64,000 nt of DNA from Saccharomycopsis crataegensis (lineage: Eukaryota; Ascomycota; Saccharomycetes; Ascoideales; Saccharomycopsidaceae): NCBI RefSeq assembly GCF_037102585.1, contig NW_027043838.1, positions 868,001 through 932,000 on the forward strand, in the 5' to 3' direction. The notes under the pieces are model-generated. The model was given only the letters and a program-made list of their open reading frames with translations, made no database searches and was not told the origin of the DNA. Position 1 is the first letter of the stretch, and every line of letters begins with the position of its first letter. A program made the position numbers and the translations under genes. Of the stretch, positions 10,582 to 19,515 are shown piece by piece.

Positions 10582-11669
10582 TCAAGATGAATTATTCTCC
10601 AACACTTATTTTGCCACTCTAACCTTTTTTTGTTTTTTGTTTTTTGTTTCGTTTCCCTTTTTAATCTCTTCGATAGAATTTATGACTTTTTAATGACCTG
10701 TTTAGCTTTGTGTGTTGTTTTTTATTATTATTGTTTTTGATGACCTGTTTTTATTTAGATGTTTCTTATATCCACAATTTACACCAAAGTGTATGATTAA
10801 TCATCAGGGAAGTGTTCCTAAAACATATAGACACATATGAAAGTAATTAGCAATATGGCTGAGTAGATAATAGCTGCTCATTTGATAATTCGTAGTGTAT
10901 TTGTTTAGTTGCACAGCATTGGTCGGGGAGTCATCACTGAAACATTGACAACAATGCCTAAATGTTTAAAATATCATGATAATTCTTCCCGTTGTTTTAT
11001 TATCGCCAGTTGATCATGGTTGAAATTAATATGAGGAGAAAACAATGACTATTATAACAATATGTAAAACATCCTCAAATAGCTGGAATAAATGGCTAAC
11101 GGAGGATCCTAAACTATAAATAACTTTCCGTTATTGGAAGATACCGATTTCCTTCTTTTCCATCTTCGGCCTCTGCTGAGATACCAGTTATTCCCGATTG
11201 CATTGTCTAAAGTTTGGGGTTCATGGCTGTTTGGTTTCATATTTTGCGGGTCCTGCAGCAACAGGATTTAGCCGAGAAATAAGAAAGTCCGAGAGAACTT
11301 TATATCAGCATAACACAACAGAGTTGGGTCATTGCAATACCACAAAACAATTCTAAGTATTTATGGGACAACACCTGTTATTGTAAAGAAGAAAAGAGAA
11401 TTCATCCGGATATTATTACCAAAGACAATTGGACAAAAGAAAAGCTACGTTCTGTGTGTGTGCTTAGTGGGTTGTATCGGATAATGCGCGCCTCTATTCT
11501 TTATATCATGTACCCAAACATCGACTCGGTTTTTTAGGGGTTTTCAAGTTGGCCTCGAATAATATATTTGCAGGCGATCTCGAAAGTCATTCATATATTT
11601 ATAACCACTTTCTTTTCATATTATTGTAATTTCTTTCTTCTCATAACTTTCAGTCCAACAATCTTTGCC
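10582..11669. other. Long intergenic region upstream of an unknown gene
   Basis: About 1.1 kb with a T-rich tract just after the reductase stop. No tRNA, snoRNA box pattern or conserved ORF was recognised. The frame of the next gene stays open upstream of its ATG to about 11568, but no ATG lies in that extension. Confidence 0.4.
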
Positions 11670-13346
11670 ATGGAAATTATTGTGCACCATTCAGTTTTGA
11701 TTCCATGCGAATCTTATTGTCCTTTCGACGACGCCTATTTACATAATCTTTTGCAATGTCTTGATAATAATGAAAGCTATTCAGTCATTACAAAGTCTCT
11801 AACAGCCCTCAATAAAATTATCCAATCCACTAAGGAAAATATCATCGCTCTAATACATCATCACTTCAACGCCATCTTCGACAAACTAATGGGGCTATTG
11901 GCGCAACCTTCACTTAATGCTAACTTGGAATTGGTATTGAGGAATATTTCCGAATTGATATCCAAAGTGAATTCCCACCCAATTTTCAAAAACTGCCGAG
12001 AGTATACTAAAACTAAAATTTCCGATACTACGCCTTTATTGATTGATAGTTTGAAAATCACGGCATCCATGGAATCTTCAGCCATGAAATTTCATTCGAT
12101 ATTGGTGCTTTGTGAGATCTCAAAAAGTGGTATTAGATATTTTGGAGAAAATCTTGAAAATTTGAAGTCGATAATTCTAGAGAATATGAAGCTATCTGTT
12201 GAGAAACTTAGAGACGGCGATCACCAAGAAGCCCAATATTATTCGATACTTCATAACTCATTGTCTTTTTGGAATGGAGTGGACCAAAGAGATTTGACAA
12301 CGAGAGTAGAGATTGTGTGTGTGCTTCAATCAATGCTAGATTTACACCTCACCAGGTTAGATATTCCGATGATCAAATTGTTGTACAAATTATACTTGTC
12401 AATGGAAGATCTACAAGGGAAAAATGTGATTATCCAAAATCCACAATTGATGAAATATTGCAAGAAATTGATTTACATGTCGAGCAGCCACGAGGTTGTC
12501 AAGCTCAGCATTGTGATTGAGTTCATGCACAGCATAGTTTACGATTATGGTATTTTTGAGCTTCAAAAGTTGAACCTTGTGGATATTAGTTTCATATTGA
12601 TCCAAATATTGACAGAAAGATTAGCCAACGACGCCACATTAGAGAAAAATATTGGGATAAAGTACAATATCATGGGGATTATGGGCAAATTGATGCTTGT
12701 GGACGATGAATTATTCAATTATTTGGTCGATGATCCACTTTTGATCAAAATGTTAATCGACGAGTTCTTGACCGTCAATAACCTCAAATTCCAGCAATGC
12801 ATCGCCTATTTTTTGAATAATTTACTATTGTCCACGGGAACCAGACGGTTCAAGAAATGTCATAAATTTCAAGACTTCATTTATATCGATGAGCTCTCGT
12901 CAATATTATCCAAGCTCAATACCGTATTGGCGACCAATGATAAAATTTGCCATAATCCCGATACCACGGAAAGCCAAAAGAACATTATTAATCTCATTAA
13001 GGTTTCGATATTTCAAATTTTCCAACTATTAATTCAACATTCTACCCCGTTTGACAAATTGCAGATCATCCAGTACCACTGTTTTGACAATTTGATGGCG
13101 GTTTTAGATGGACCAACCAATGAAAATAACCAAAGCAAATTAGTACGGATCTCCTTAAAGAGTATCGAGCAATTGTTAGAGGAATACATCTGGCTCATCC
13201 ATGGGGACTTTGGTGGTGATGTCCGATACAGGGTGAAGGTCCCGACAATTACTCATGTGGTGAAGAGCCTTTTACACCAATACCATGCCACTTCACTGGA
13301 GGAGATCAGAAACCTTGTAAGGTCCATAATGTTCCGATTACTGTGA
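11670..13346 (+). CDS. Unrecognised alpha-helical (HEAT/ARM-like) protein
   Basis: 558 residues from the first in-frame ATG (MEIIVHHSVLIPCE). I do not recognise the family. The sequence is Leu/Ile-rich with repeated amphipathic helix pairs of 35-45 residues through most of its length, as in ARM/HEAT solenoids. There is no signal peptide, transmembrane segment, zinc motif or catalytic motif. It lies in tandem 272 bases before MDV1. The codon pattern (CTG almost absent; one at the last sense codon) resembles the neighbours, so it is probably a genuine fast-evolving host gene. Candidates would be divergent kinetochore, repair or nuclear-transport scaffold proteins; this is a guess. Confidence 0.7.
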   Translation: MEIIVHHSVLIPCESYCPFDDAYLHNLLQCLDNNESYSVITKSLTALNKIIQSTKENIIALIHHHFNAIFDKLMGLLAQPSLNANLELVLRNISELISKVNSHPIFKNCREYTKTKISDTTPLLIDSLKITASMESSAMKFHSILVLCEISKSGIRYFGENLENLKSIILENMKLSVEKLRDGDHQEAQYYSILHNSLSFWNGVDQRDLTTRVEIVCVLQSMLDLHLTRLDIPMIKLLYKLYLSMEDLQGKNVIIQNPQLMKYCKKLIYMSSSHEVVKLSIVIEFMHSIVYDYGIFELQKLNLVDISFILIQILTERLANDATLEKNIGIKYNIMGIMGKLMLVDDELFNYLVDDPLLIKMLIDEFLTVNNLKFQQCIAYFLNNLLLSTGTRRFKKCHKFQDFIYIDELSSILSKLNTVLATNDKICHNPDTTESQKNIINLIKVSIFQIFQLLIQHSTPFDKLQIIQYHCFDNLMAVLDGPTNENNQSKLVRISLKSIEQLLEEYIWLIHGDFGGDVRYRVKVPTITHVVKSLLHQYHATSLEEIRNLVRSIMFRLL

Positions 13347-13618
13347 TATAATAGATAAATAAATAATAATAGTACTAATATATGAATGATGAATTGTGTT
13401 CTCCAATTGTAGGATGATGATTTTATTTCTGGGACGTACGGTAACCCACAAATTTCAGCAAAAAACAAAACAAAAAAAATGTAAAGGAAAAAAAAATACA
13501 TCTCATCAAATCATTATTACTGAAACACCCAAGGCGCTGACCTTTTTATTATATATTTATATATAATAGTATACCAAACAATAAAGGGACGGGCCTGTTT
13601 GTGGGAGGAAACTCGGCA

Positions 13619-15778
13619 ATGGCATCGAATAACAGGAATAACTCACCCAGCGAGGACCTTCTCGCCGCCACTACCAGGCTTTCGAAAGCAGTGACCTCAA
13701 CGGCCTCAGCGTTGATCAATACCTCAGATTCCAGCAATGTCTTGTTGAAAACCCCCCATTACCAGAAGGCGATTTACGATACATTGATTGGTCCCCATAG
13801 GAACCAGCAGCCAAGGACAGTGGCCGTGAAGTTTAGAAAGAAAAAAGCTCCCAGTGAGTTTTTGCGATTGAATTTTAGCAAGGATGAGATCAGTTATCGT
13901 GCCATCACCCATATTCCCGATGATTTGTTAAATGAGATCCCTGAAGGATCGAACCTAGAAAATAAAGACAAATTCACGCTTTTCCAAGGGTTCAATGCGT
14001 CGATACCCCAAGTTAACGAGGAATTGAATCTTTTCAAAGAATTGAATCTCGAAAATCTAAAATTTTCCACCAAGGACGATAGCCAAAAGTTACTCACATT
14101 AGATACAAATGATGAGAAAAGTAAAATCATAATAGAGAAAAAATTGAATAATCCCCTCCCCATAGATATATCTTCCAAGAAAATCAAACAATCCAAATCA
14201 GTGAAGAATTTGAATATCTATAAGCAAAAAATATTGAAGAAAATGCATTATTTGGAGATCAGGAAAAATTTGACCTCTAACGAAATAAGTGAAATCGACG
14301 CAAAAATCCAAAAACTCACTTCCATGAGGGATGCGTTGTTTCAAAAAGTTGCAAAGTTTGAAAAAGACGAAATATATCTTGAAGGGTTCATCCATGAAAT
14401 TTCTGATAAGGTCGAAGCATTAGATAAAGGAGAAGTTGCCGTTGATGACGAAGCAGAGGATTCCAGTGATGAGTTGATAGATACCAATACTAATTTATCG
14501 ACAAAGAATCCTGGAAAGAAATCGATAAGCTTCAATAAAGACACAATAGTTCATGACAGTGATAATGATCCAGAGAAAAAAACTAGTGAAGAAGCACCAC
14601 AAGCCTATCAGTCTCTCCTGGAAGAGTATGATCTTATAGAGGATGCAGAAGCTGATGAATACTTCCTATCGCAATCGATATACACATCATTACAAAAGAA
14701 ACCGCCAAAATATCACAAAATCTCATCAAAAAATAGGAAAATCAAACCAACATTACAAAATTACTACAACAGCGGGGCAGAAATCAGTAGTTTCCCTGCT
14801 CATGAGCAAGGCATTACCTGCTTTGATTTTGACTATCCCTTTGGAACCATGGTTAGCGCTCTGTTGGATAGCACAGTTAGGGTATGGGATTTAAGTACCC
14901 AGAAATGTTTGACATTGTTGGAAGGTCATGAGATGTATGTCAGATGCATGCAAATGGATAATAACTTGTTAGTTACCGGTAGTGAAGATAGTAATCTTAA
15001 ACTATGGGATTTATCAAGGGTCGAAAATAAGGAGTACGAAGACGATGATGGTGTTCTCGGGAAAAGTGGTGAGGAAGACGAAAATGACTCTGATCCTTGT
15101 GTTTATACATTTGAATCTCACATAGATGAGATTACTGCATTGCATTTTGATGAGAATAATTTGCTTTCTGGATCTTCAGACCGTACCATTAGACAATGGG
15201 ACATGAAAACCGGTCATTGCTTACAAACACTCGATGTTTTGTGGGTTACAAATAATGCCCAAGTGACTTCTCCTATTGATACTGGTATGTCATACCAAGG
15301 ATCATCTACCCAGAATAATAGCAACGTTCCGTTTATTGGTACATTGCAATGTTATAGTGCTGCATTGGCGTCCGGTACCGCAGATGGTATTGTGCGACTA
15401 TGGGATTTGAGATCCGGTGAGGTTATTAGAACGTTAACAGGGCATACTGGGCCAATCACTTGTTTACAATTCGACGAGAAATCATTAATTACTGGATCAG
15501 AAGATAAAAGTATCAAGGTATGGGATTTGCGAATGGGTAAGATTGAGCAAAACTTGGTATATGATTCAGGGATTGCTAGTCTTCAATTTGACTCGAAAAA
15601 GATTGTGTTTACAAATAATCAATCGTATGTGAGCGTTTACGATCGTGAGAGTGGCGAAGTTAACAAGCTAGTCCCAAAGGATGTGGCATTTACCAGTACC
15701 TCCATATTTGCCCGATATAAAGAAGGATATTTGGTTGGAGGCTACTCTAATGGAGTTGTGAAAACCTGGGCAGTATGA
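13619..15778 (+). CDS. MDV1: Mdv1/Caf4-type mitochondrial fission adaptor
   Basis: 719 residues. It links the outer-membrane receptor Fis1 to the dynamin Dnm1 during mitochondrial division. The N-terminal region contains LAATTRLSKAV and YQKAIYDTLIG segments typical of the Fis1-binding part. A coiled coil follows at about 200-270, then an acidic linker. A seven-bladed WD40 propeller (about 395-719) has blades such as VRVWDLS, LKLWDLS, IRQWDMKTGHCLQTL, VRLWDLRSGEVIRTL and IKVWDLRMGKI. The PCVYTFESHIDEITALHFD stretch is close to yeast Mdv1. Yeasts outside the Saccharomyces whole-genome-duplication group have one Mdv1/Caf4 gene. I chose the ATG at 13619; no in-frame ATG lies further upstream. The CTG at 14861 falls where WD repeats usually have Ser or Ala (VSAxLDSTVRVWD). 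Confidence 0.93.
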   Translation: MASNNRNNSPSEDLLAATTRLSKAVTSTASALINTSDSSNVLLKTPHYQKAIYDTLIGPHRNQQPRTVAVKFRKKKAPSEFLRLNFSKDEISYRAITHIPDDLLNEIPEGSNLENKDKFTLFQGFNASIPQVNEELNLFKELNLENLKFSTKDDSQKLLTLDTNDEKSKIIIEKKLNNPLPIDISSKKIKQSKSVKNLNIYKQKILKKMHYLEIRKNLTSNEISEIDAKIQKLTSMRDALFQKVAKFEKDEIYLEGFIHEISDKVEALDKGEVAVDDEAEDSSDELIDTNTNLSTKNPGKKSISFNKDTIVHDSDNDPEKKTSEEAPQAYQSLLEEYDLIEDAEADEYFLSQSIYTSLQKKPPKYHKISSKNRKIKPTLQNYYNSGAEISSFPAHEQGITCFDFDYPFGTMVSALLDSTVRVWDLSTQKCLTLLEGHEMYVRCMQMDNNLLVTGSEDSNLKLWDLSRVENKEYEDDDGVLGKSGEEDENDSDPCVYTFESHIDEITALHFDENNLLSGSSDRTIRQWDMKTGHCLQTLDVLWVTNNAQVTSPIDTGMSYQGSSTQNNSNVPFIGTLQCYSAALASGTADGIVRLWDLRSGEVIRTLTGHTGPITCLQFDEKSLITGSEDKSIKVWDLRMGKIEQNLVYDSGIASLQFDSKKIVFTNNQSYVSVYDRESGEVNKLVPKDVAFTSTSIFARYKEGYLVGGYSNGVVKTWAV

Positions 15779-16222
15779 AAAATCCTAACATAAAAAAAAG
15801 GGAATAAATATATTTAATGAAGATCAGAATTAAAACAGGAAAAAGGGAAAAAAGTTTGAAACAAAATATTGCAAAAATTTATGTCAAGCACACAACTTAA
15901 TAAGCTGGTGACTGGAAATGAACAATGAGTAAATGAAGTTTTCATGATTAATAATTTTGAAATTATTATTTTCCGGAATGTTTTTTTTTTTATGCGAACT
16001 CTGTAATATTTTGGAGCTTTTATATTCAACTTGTATATAATATACAACATTTTTGGCATCATCAGTATTAATTCATGACATATATGTATATAGTATATAG
16101 TATATAGTATATAGTATATAGTATATAGTATATAGCGTCTGGTTTATTAAGCTGTGAATTGTAAAAGTTTCATAAGAAAATCACTATCGAGACATTGAAT
16201 ACACAACAGAAAATAATGAAGA
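15779..16222. other. Intergenic region and diverged flank of the 2-kb repeat
   Basis: Holds the MDV1 3' end, a heptamer microsatellite, and from about 16143 a stretch (TTTATTAAGCTGT, then TTGTAAAA) that is recognisably but imperfectly shared with 27450-27540, in front of the second copy of the 2-kb repeat. Confidence 0.6.
16083..16135. repeat. Heptamer microsatellite (TATAGTA)n
   Basis: About seven tandem copies of a TATATAG/TATAGTA unit about 90 bases before the left edge of the first 2-kb repeat. Confidence 0.9.
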
Positions 16223-18223
16223 TGTCGATCTACCTTTGCGCCCTCCTCTTGAATTTGCTAGTAATTGCTCTTGGTTTTTTCTCTGCAAACTTCATTTTCC
16301 AAGTTTTTGAGCGTTTGGAGATCATCGTTAATATAATTGACTTTATCACACATAATGGAGTTTTCAAAGTCAAAGACAAAAAAATTGCCATCCTTCCAGC
16401 CAATATTTTCCATGGTCAATTCATCATAGGTGATGTTAGCTTTTGCTAAACGGCGGAGCTGTTCCCTACCATGTCAGAATTGGTCAGACGTAGTTGGTTT
16501 GATTTCTCCGAGATTTTCCATTGCTAGATAATAACCACCAAATAAAAAATTTCCATTAGATGATAGAATCATTTTCCCACTCCCCAATATTCTTGGAACA
16601 TTTATGGTCAAATGTGGGTTGAGGATATTGAACTTCTCAATTGCATCATATATTTTTATCTCGTTTTTGAATGATGAAACTTCATAATTTAAATATTCTG
16701 TAATTTCTTTTTCAGTAAGATCGTCATCTAGACCTTCAATGAAGTAGTTCATGCCCAAAATTTTCACTAAAACCTCATCAATCCCTTCAACTAAAATAGT
16801 ATACTTGATACCAAAACGTTCAGCAAAAGTATCAAACTTCATTGAGATTACTTCATTTCGGGATTCAAATCCACACTTCAATTCTTTATAAATATTTTTT
16901 CCAATGTCAAAATGTAATATATCCTTAGCTGGTAGGTAATTGAGACAATCTTGTAGTTGTTGAGTTCATGATTCTTCCCGACTCTTGCTAATTTTTTTTT
17001 GGAATTGTTTCATTTTCTTGGTGACTTCTCGCTTGTATTCTTCAGGGTTTTTTTTTTAATTTTTATTACTTTTGAAAGTAGTGCAATGGCAAGCGCCGAT
17101 CTTAGCGTGAAAACCTCATCATCAAACCTTTTTAAAGTATGGCTGAATGTTACCTTCACTTCGTCACCTCTTTTGCGAGACTTTTGGAACTGCATAAAAT
17201 AACTGGACACAAAATTGGTGATGATAATTGTATCTGTGCATTCCTCTGCAAGGTATTCTGTGATCTGTCCCATGATAGAATTGTTCTTCGTTATATCTTC
17301 TTCATCATTTAGGGACACGAGGCCATATCTCTTAAGTTCACATATTAGTATGGTGTGTACTTGTACTCATGTTCATTTCTGCGGAAAAGAAAGCATTTTG
17401 ACAAGTGATCTCTAGGGTGGACTTGTTTAATTCCGAGTATTGTTTTCCTGACACTATTGCGACAATCAATTCATCAACAGCTGGCTCACTCTTTGAAAAA
17501 ACATTATTGAGGTCTCTCATTAGAGTTTCTTCCTTTTCAAAAAACTCTCCATTTTTCTCGTAATTCAATTCTCTATATAGCTGTAATATGGAGTTTTTGG
17601 TTCCTTGGATGTTATTGTGGTTCTTTTTGACTTTCGCTGATTCGGAAATCTGGACTTGGGCTGGTGGAAATGAAAAGAAAATCTTGTGCAAGTTTTTTGT
17701 GATTATGCTTTCTGAGAAGCATCTTTGGACTAAAAGTGTGTAGAACGGAGGGCTAAATTTATTGGTAATCTACTTGAAGTTGAAGGTCAAATCACGAGTT
17801 TGGGTATGTTTCAAAACGTTGAAAAGTTTCTCATAAATGGTTTCTGGGGTCAGACTGTTTTGATAGCTGTTTATATGGAATTGGTAGAGAGGAGAGTACA
17901 ATGGCGATAAATTCCTTTTGTACCGCACTGCAACATTAGGCAAACGAGAGGACAAATGTTTGATCATAGTGTCTTGCGAGGTTGGTGATGAATTTGAAGA
18001 TTAAACTGGTGAATAAATGTTTTGTTGTAATATAAAGAGAATAGAGCACATAAAAGGTTTCATGATGAGCTACAAAAGCGGCAGCAACCACAGTGCATAC
18101 AACCGCACCGCACCATTGGTATGACTTTGCAAAAACACATTGCACGATTGTCCTGCTATTATTTCTCTTTGAATGAAGGTATAATAAATAATTAGTATGA
18201 ATTTCATTGCTAGTAGGTACCAA
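16223..18223 (-). pseudogene. Broken kinase-like gene, copy 1
   Basis: Minus-strand coding-like sequence split into at least four open segments. A terminal part encodes a segment with LFGGYYLAMENLGEI and then ELTMENIGWKDGNFFVFDFE. This resembles the hinge, catalytic loop (xDLxxxNI) and DFG-like Asp of protein-kinase-fold enzymes, although the usual catalytic HxD is not evident. The upstream segments (including a stretch with TIIITNFVSSYFMQF) are not recognised. Large families of such kinase-like genes, often with pseudogenes, are known in fungi. The assignment rests on motif pattern only. Confidence 0.55.
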
Positions 18224-18233
18224 TAATTAAAGC
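16223..18233 (-). repeat. 2-kb dispersed direct repeat, copy 1
   Basis: Matches 27541-29550 in the same orientation over about 2010 bases, with only about six differences found by eye (one run-length change and five substitutions), roughly 99.7% identity. Identity stops abruptly at both edges, beyond which only faint similarity remains. No terminal inverted repeats, LTRs or clear target-site duplications were seen. The content is a broken kinase-like gene on the minus strand. Confidence 0.95.
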
Positions 18234-18826
18234 ACAATGTTATGACTTATTTTTGTTGAATAAACAATGAACTCGCTAAATAATCCATCCAGTGATTTCG
18301 AATGATAATAAGCTTTTCTTTATATTCCAATCCTTTTTTTTTTTACATTTCGATCCCCCAAAAATTTGACGATATAAATTTGTGATTTATTAAAATTGAC
18401 ATAAAAAGATATAACAGTATAAAAAAAACAAGAAACATGTAAATGAATGGCATCATACACCAATAATGAGAAAAAAAATATTCTACAATATTGGTAAAAT
18501 GACAGGAATGAATGTTCAAATTATTATACCTGTTTCATTGACCTCCATTCCACTTGACTCACTCATTAGCCATCCTCCTCGATGCAAATTTAAGTTTCTT
18601 TTAAAATAATAATAATAATAATAATGATGATGTAATACACGTTGATGTATTCAGCCTGCTGTTTTTTTTTGATGAAATAATGGGAGGAATCATCATTATT
18701 TTATCCATGTGTTCAGAACCAATTGATTCTTTTTCCTTCTCCTCCTGCTCAATTCATTCTTCCATACATCCTTCTCTTTCTTTCCTTCCTTCCTTCCTTC
18801 GTTCTTTTTTTCTTTTTTTAGTACAT
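18234..18826. other. Intergenic, low-complexity
   Basis: AT-rich, with a run of ATA/ATG triplets near 18608-18630 and a pyrimidine tract (CTTT/CCTT units) at about 18770-18820 just past the NDUFS5 stop. No gene or RNA was recognised. Confidence 0.4.
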
Positions 18827-19111
18827 TTATTGGACAAGCCCCAAAACTTCTGGAAGCGAACTCTTCATGTCGACCACGGACTTCAATGATCCATCATCCT
18901 TAGATGAATTCTTATGGTTGAGCAATTCTTGCTTGATGAGTTGGACTCTCAATCTTTCTTTTCTGTGATGAAGGCATTCGAAATAATCGTCAACTTTCCC
19001 GGTACAAGCCGCAGGGGATTGAGTTTTCGCACTGGTGTAACATTCCATGTAACGTTGGAATTCCCCAAAACAACGGGATTGCCCGCCTCTTAAACCGAAA
19101 CCAGAAGACAT
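18827..19111 (-). CDS. Complex I subunit NDUFS5 (15-kDa, twin CX9C type)
   Basis: 94 residues from MSSGFGLRGGQSRCFGEFQ. This is an accessory subunit of NADH dehydrogenase that sits on the intermembrane-space side and is imported by the Mia40 disulfide relay. Four Cys form a helical hairpin: CFGEFQRYMEC (CX9C), then C...VDDYFEC, followed by LHHRKERLRVQLIKQELL, which is highly characteristic of fungal NDUFS5 orthologs. The frame stays open upstream of the ATG, but the MSSG start matches the family. With NDUFA2 at 4.4-4.9 kb, it shows that this yeast has complex I. Confidence 0.9.
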   Translation of the reverse strand: MSSGFGLRGGQSRCFGEFQRYMECYTSAKTQSPAACTGKVDDYFECLHHRKERLRVQLIKQELLNHKNSSKDDGSLKSVVDMKSSLPEVLGLVQ

Positions 19112-19515
19112 TATTTTATTTAGTTGCTGTTGAGATAGTTTAAAATCCACCGGTTAGCGTGTGTGTGTGTGGAAGCCCGCATTTGCTTTCGAGTACAATT
19201 TTTCTGATTATTTTTGAAGTTTTTCATTCGTGGGACCGCAGGGGTTGCCCTGACTAGACCAACCGGACGGGTGGCTCTACGTCCACCATACATATTGTGA
19301 TGATGATAATTAATACCAAATATATTAATGCCACCAGTAATTAAGAATGCTAAGCAAGTAATGGCATCAAAGCATTGCTATACAGACTGCCACGCACGTC
19401 TAGTCCTCAAAACCACCCCCGAGTCTTACGTAAATTAAACGAAATCTATGATAATCATCAATTCACCAGGTATATATTATACAAACATTCAAAGATCATC
19501 CTCCACCAAGCTGGT
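19112..19515. other. Intergenic, NDUFS5 promoter side
   Basis: Promoter of NDUFS5 and 3' region of the next minus-strand gene. A short GT-rich run follows the NDUFS5 start, and a GC-richer patch (19220-19290) stands out. No gene seen. Confidence 0.4.

Noticed and set aside
16195-16449. Plus-strand 84-codon ORF with a hydrophobic start, duplicated at 27504-27767
   Set aside because: Antisense to the kinase-like end of the repeated element. The signal-peptide-like look comes from the complementary coding sequence.
16083-18233. The 2-kb repeat as an LTR element or DNA transposon
   Set aside because: No terminal direct or inverted repeats, no reverse transcriptase, integrase or transposase motifs, and no clear target-site duplication.
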